This document shows, in pieces, positions 7,153 to 9,198 of a stretch of 9,198 nt of DNA. The position numbers were made by a program, and so were the translations under genes. The notes under the pieces are model-generated. The model had not been told where the DNA came from, made no database searches, and worked only from the letters and a program-made list of their open reading frames with translations. Numbering within the stretch: the first letter of the stretch is position 1; each line of letters starts with the position of its first letter. Origin of the DNA: Alkalibacterium indicireducens (lineage in GTDB: Bacteria > Bacillota > Bacilli > Lactobacillales > Carnobacteriaceae_A). The DNA is taken from positions 1-9,198 of the forward strand of contig NZ_BAAADA010000214.1 of the NCBI RefSeq assembly GCF_039522005.1. The letters are read 5' to 3'.

Positions 7153-7172
7153 AACGTTCTCCTCACATTTCC

Positions 7173-8240
7173 TTAATAGTGTTTCACCTGTTCTTCATTA
7201 TTTAATACGCGAATCACGCCTTCAAACAAGGCTTCCATTTCCATTTCGCCGGGATGGACGATTACAGGTGCAATCCAGTCCACCCGCTCACTGATTTGTT
7301 CTACTACAAGCTTAGCATAGGCGATTCCCCCAGTCAGAATAATAAGATCTACCCTGCCTTTAAGAACAGCTGCCATTTCGGCAATGGCTTTCGCTAGCTG
7401 ATAGGTCATCGCCTCCAGAATGAGTCTTGCTTCTTCATCGCCATTATCGATGCGCTCAATAACATTCCTCAGGTCGATTTCTTTTAAGTACGCGTATATG
7501 CCACCTTTTCCTGCGAGTCGTTTTTTAACGTCATCCAGATTCAGATTTTCTTCCAGAATCATCTTGGCAAAGTCATAGAGGGGCAGTCCGCCCGTTCGTT
7601 CAGGAGTGAAGGGGCCCTCCCCATCCAGTCCGTTGACTACATCGATCATCTGCCCCTGATCGTGTGCGGCAATACTTGAACCTCCACCCATATGGGCCAC
7701 GATCAACCTGCTCGACTCGTATGTCTTTCCCTTTTCTCTTAAAACCCTTCTCGCAACCGCTTTCTGGTTTAAGGCGTGTACAACACTTCTCCGGTCGATC
7801 CCTTTCAGACCTGAAATTCTGGCGACATCGTTCAGTTCATCCACAACGACAGGATCAACAATGTAGGCTTCGACTCCTGCCAATTCTGCAATTTCATAAG
7901 CCAGTACAGCTCCTAAATTAGATGCATGTGTATTATATTTCTCTTCTTCAAGGTCTTTAAGCATGTCTTTCTCTACTAAATAAGTACCGCCGGGTATTGG
8001 CTTAAGAAGACCGCCTCTTCCTACTACACCTCTTAATGTCTCTACCGCGAACCCCTCTTCTAACAGAAATGAAAGAATCAGCTCCATTCGAAAGGCTTTC
8101 TGCTTCATGACGCCGTCAAACTGACCAATTTCTTCTGTGCTGTGCCTGATGGTCCTTGTTGCTACTTCTTCCTTTTCGTTGAACAATGATACCTTGGTAG
8201 AGGTGGAACCTGGATTGATTGCTAGTATATACTCTTTCAT
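7173..8240 (-). CDS. buk: Butyrate kinase / branched-chain fatty-acid kinase
   Basis: This kinase converts butyryl, isobutyryl or isovaleryl phosphate plus ADP to the free acid plus ATP, giving substrate-level energy from BCAA breakdown. It belongs to the acetokinase branch of the ASKHA superfamily. At 355 residues it is slightly shorter than typical Buk. It shows the N-terminal phosphate loop NPGSTSTK (9-16), GRGGLLKPIPGGTY (74-87), the second phosphate motif HMGGGSS (183-189), NGLDGEGPFTPERTGGLP (203-220), and the adenosine motif LTGGIA (302-307). The start ATG at 8240 has AGGAGG about six bases upstream. It follows ptb by 21 bp and precedes lpdV by 20 bp. Whether it prefers linear or branched acyl phosphates cannot be read; the Bkd context suggests branched ones. 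Confidence 0.95.
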   Translation of the reverse strand: MKEYILAINPGSTSTKVSLFNEKEEVATRTIRHSTEEIGQFDGVMKQKAFRMELILSFLLEEGFAVETLRGVVGRGGLLKPIPGGTYLVEKDMLKDLEEEKYNTHASNLGAVLAYEIAELAGVEAYIVDPVVVDELNDVARISGLKGIDRRSVVHALNQKAVARRVLREKGKTYESSRLIVAHMGGGSSIAAHDQGQMIDVVNGLDGEGPFTPERTGGLPLYDFAKMILEENLNLDDVKKRLAGKGGIYAYLKEIDLRNVIERIDNGDEEARLILEAMTYQLAKAIAEMAAVLKGRVDLIILTGGIAYAKLVVEQISERVDWIAPVIVHPGEMEMEALFEGVIRVLNNEEQVKHY

Positions 8241-8261
8241 TTAAATCCTCCTGCTAAATAC

Positions 8262-9098
8262 TTACTGATTACTCTCGGCCTGCATCAAGGCAAACCGCAA
8301 GGCATATAATTTACTTCTGACCTTATCGCTTCTTGAGGTCAGAACGATCGGTACGTTTGTTCCTACAATAGATCCACCAATCGTTGCATCGCCAAATAGA
8401 AGAAACGTTTTGTACAGGACATTTCCGACATCGATATTAGGAACGACTATGATATCCGCATCTCCGGCTATTGGACCAGTAAATCTCTTACTTGCTACTG
8501 CTGCTTCAGAAAGAGACAGATCCAGTGATATGGGCCCGTATACCGTCGCTTCTTCATGGTCTTTAAACCGCTTCGTCAACCGGTCAGCCGTCAATGATGA
8601 AGGCATCTTAGGATTGACGTTTTCAGCAGAACTTATCAGAGCTACTTTGGGTTTCTTCAGACCAATGGACTGGCCAACTTGTATGGCATTATTTATAATC
8701 TGTTCAAGCTGATCATCATCGGGAGTAATATTCATCCCGGCATCCGTCAGTAGAATATGCCGATCGAGTGCCGGCAGATTGACTAAAGCGACGTGCGACA
8801 GAAGGTCCTGCTTCTTAAGCTTATATTCTTTTTTGAGAACTTCTTTCAAGAGGGTATGCGTTTTTATCCCACCTTTAAGCAGAATACCTGATTCTCCGGA
8901 AGCGACGCTCCTGACGGCTTCTCTAACCATTTCTTCTTCAGATGAATACCCCCGATATTCCCACAGGTCATCTGAATCAATATTATCTTCAGTATCAAAT
9001 ACAATAAATTTTACCTGGTCTCCCCAATCTTCAAGACTCAGTTGGACCAGCTCTTTGATCTCTGATCTCGAGCCCCCGGCAATTGCTACAGTATGCAT
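8262..9098 (-). CDS. ptb: Phosphate butyryltransferase (phosphotransbutyrylase)
   Basis: This enzyme exchanges CoA for phosphate on butyryl-CoA or branched acyl-CoAs, making the acyl phosphate used by Buk. It belongs to the phosphotransacetylase/Ptb family. Visible family motifs include LLKGGIKT (73-80), LSHVA (100-104), TDAGMNI (118-124), NVNPKMPSSL (160-169), GPISLDLSLS (188-197), GDADIIVVPNIDVGN (212-226) and LTSRSD (253-258). At 278 residues it is about 20 shorter than the B. subtilis and Clostridium enzymes, because the N-terminal helix before the first strand (VAIAGG) is missing. No in-frame upstream start is evident within the visible leader. The ATG at 9098 is preceded, seven bases away, by a run of seven G serving as ribosome binding site. 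It appears to be the first gene of the bkd operon. Confidence 0.93.
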   Translation of the reverse strand: MHTVAIAGGSRSEIKELVQLSLEDWGDQVKFIVFDTEDNIDSDDLWEYRGYSSEEEMVREAVRSVASGESGILLKGGIKTHTLLKEVLKKEYKLKKQDLLSHVALVNLPALDRHILLTDAGMNITPDDDQLEQIINNAIQVGQSIGLKKPKVALISSAENVNPKMPSSLTADRLTKRFKDHEEATVYGPISLDLSLSEAAVASKRFTGPIAGDADIIVVPNIDVGNVLYKTFLLFGDATIGGSIVGTNVPIVLTSRSDKVRSKLYALRFALMQAESNQ

Positions 9099-9105
9099 AA
9101 ATAAT

Positions 9106-9112
9106 CCCCCCC
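9106..9112 (-). promoter_or_regulatory. Homopolymeric G7 ribosome binding site of ptb
   Basis: The only Shine-Dalgarno candidate for ptb is a run of seven G on the minus strand, seven bases before the ATG. It can pair with the CCUCC of 16S rRNA only with G-U wobble or partial matches, unlike the AGGAGG sites of buk, lpdV and bkdB. Homopolymer runs of this length are prone to slippage and to sequencing error. Confidence 0.6.
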
Positions 9113-9125
9113 TATTTTATGTGTT
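9113..9125 (-). promoter_or_regulatory. AACACATAAAATA motif upstream of ptb (shared with bcd)
   Basis: On the minus strand this reads AACACATAAAATA, 12 of 13 identical to the element at 1288-1300 before bcd. It lies just above the ribosome binding site. If the candidate promoter at 9145-9174 is right, it falls in the transcribed leader, where a bound protein could act as a roadblock. Function is inferred from the shared sequence only. Confidence 0.4.
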
Positions 9126-9144
9126 ACTGTCAAATTTTTTTGTT

Positions 9145-9174
9145 CTTAAAGGTCTATAACCGTTGTTCTATCAA
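9145..9174 (-). promoter_or_regulatory. Weak candidate sigma-A promoter of the ptb-buk-lpdV-bkd operon
   Basis: On the minus strand TTGATA (9169-9174) and TTTAAG (9145-9150) are 18 bp apart, matching the sigma-A hexamers at five and four positions. Transcription would begin near 9138, about 40 nt before ptb. A perfect TTGACA at 9128-9133 lies too close to the gene to serve as -35. I find no sigma-54 pattern (GG-N10-GC) in the visible 100 bp, but the real promoter could lie beyond the window edge. Confidence 0.3.
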
Positions 9175-9198
9175 GGAAAAGACAAAAAACACTTGCCC

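Noticed and set aside
9128..9133. Perfect TTGACA as a -35 box for ptb
   Set aside because: At normal spacing the -10 would fall in the G-run and transcription would begin at or inside the ptb start.
8779..9159. Plus-strand 126-codon frame over the 5' end of ptb
   Set aside because: It is mostly antisense to ptb, Ser-rich from reading through the opposite strand, and without a plausible start site.
9155..9168. Possible second cre site upstream of ptb
   Set aside because: It matches only about 11 of 14 consensus positions in either orientation and misses bases in the conserved outer half-sites.

Overview
This window carries a branched-chain amino acid (BCAA) catabolism locus from a Gram-positive bacterium, most likely a member of the Bacillales (Bacillota). 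The evidence is the Bacillus-type gene set (phosphotransbutyrylase, butyrate kinase, and a dedicated branched-chain 2-oxo acid dehydrogenase with its own lipoamide dehydrogenase), strong AGGAGG-type ribosome binding sites and moderate G+C. The genus cannot be fixed from sequence reading alone.

Layout: positions 1-141 are a non-coding tail. A leucine/valine dehydrogenase gene (bcd) lies on the minus strand at 142-1245. A 153-bp divergent control region separates it from a LysR-type regulator gene on the plus strand (1399-2286). A hairpin terminator lies in the 41-bp convergent gap. From 9098 down to 2328, six tightly spaced minus-strand genes form one apparent operon: ptb, buk, lpdV, bkdAA, bkdAB, bkdB. 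The last 100 bp hold the ptb leader and possible promoter.

How the genes work together: Bcd deaminates Leu, Ile and Val to 2-oxo acids. The BkdAA/BkdAB/BkdB/LpdV complex decarboxylates these oxidatively to isovaleryl-, 2-methylbutyryl- and isobutyryl-CoA. The acyl-CoAs can prime iso/anteiso fatty acid synthesis, or Ptb and Buk can convert them through acyl phosphate to the free acid with ATP formation.

The enzymes are ordinary and well conserved. The arrangement and the control signals are the interesting part. In Bacillus subtilis, bcd sits inside the operon between ptb and buk, and the operon is driven by sigma-54 and BkdR. Here bcd is moved to the far side and transcribed divergently from a LysR-type gene that abuts the 3' end of the bkd operon. 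No sigma-54 promoter is visible in the 100 bp upstream of ptb. A near-identical 13-bp sequence (AACRCATAAAATA) occurs upstream of both bcd and ptb in the same orientation, and a close match to a CcpA cre site overlaps the lysR promoter. I infer a LysR/CcpA-controlled two-unit BCAA regulon. I see no undescribed multi-gene system, mobile element, CRISPR array or RNA gene.
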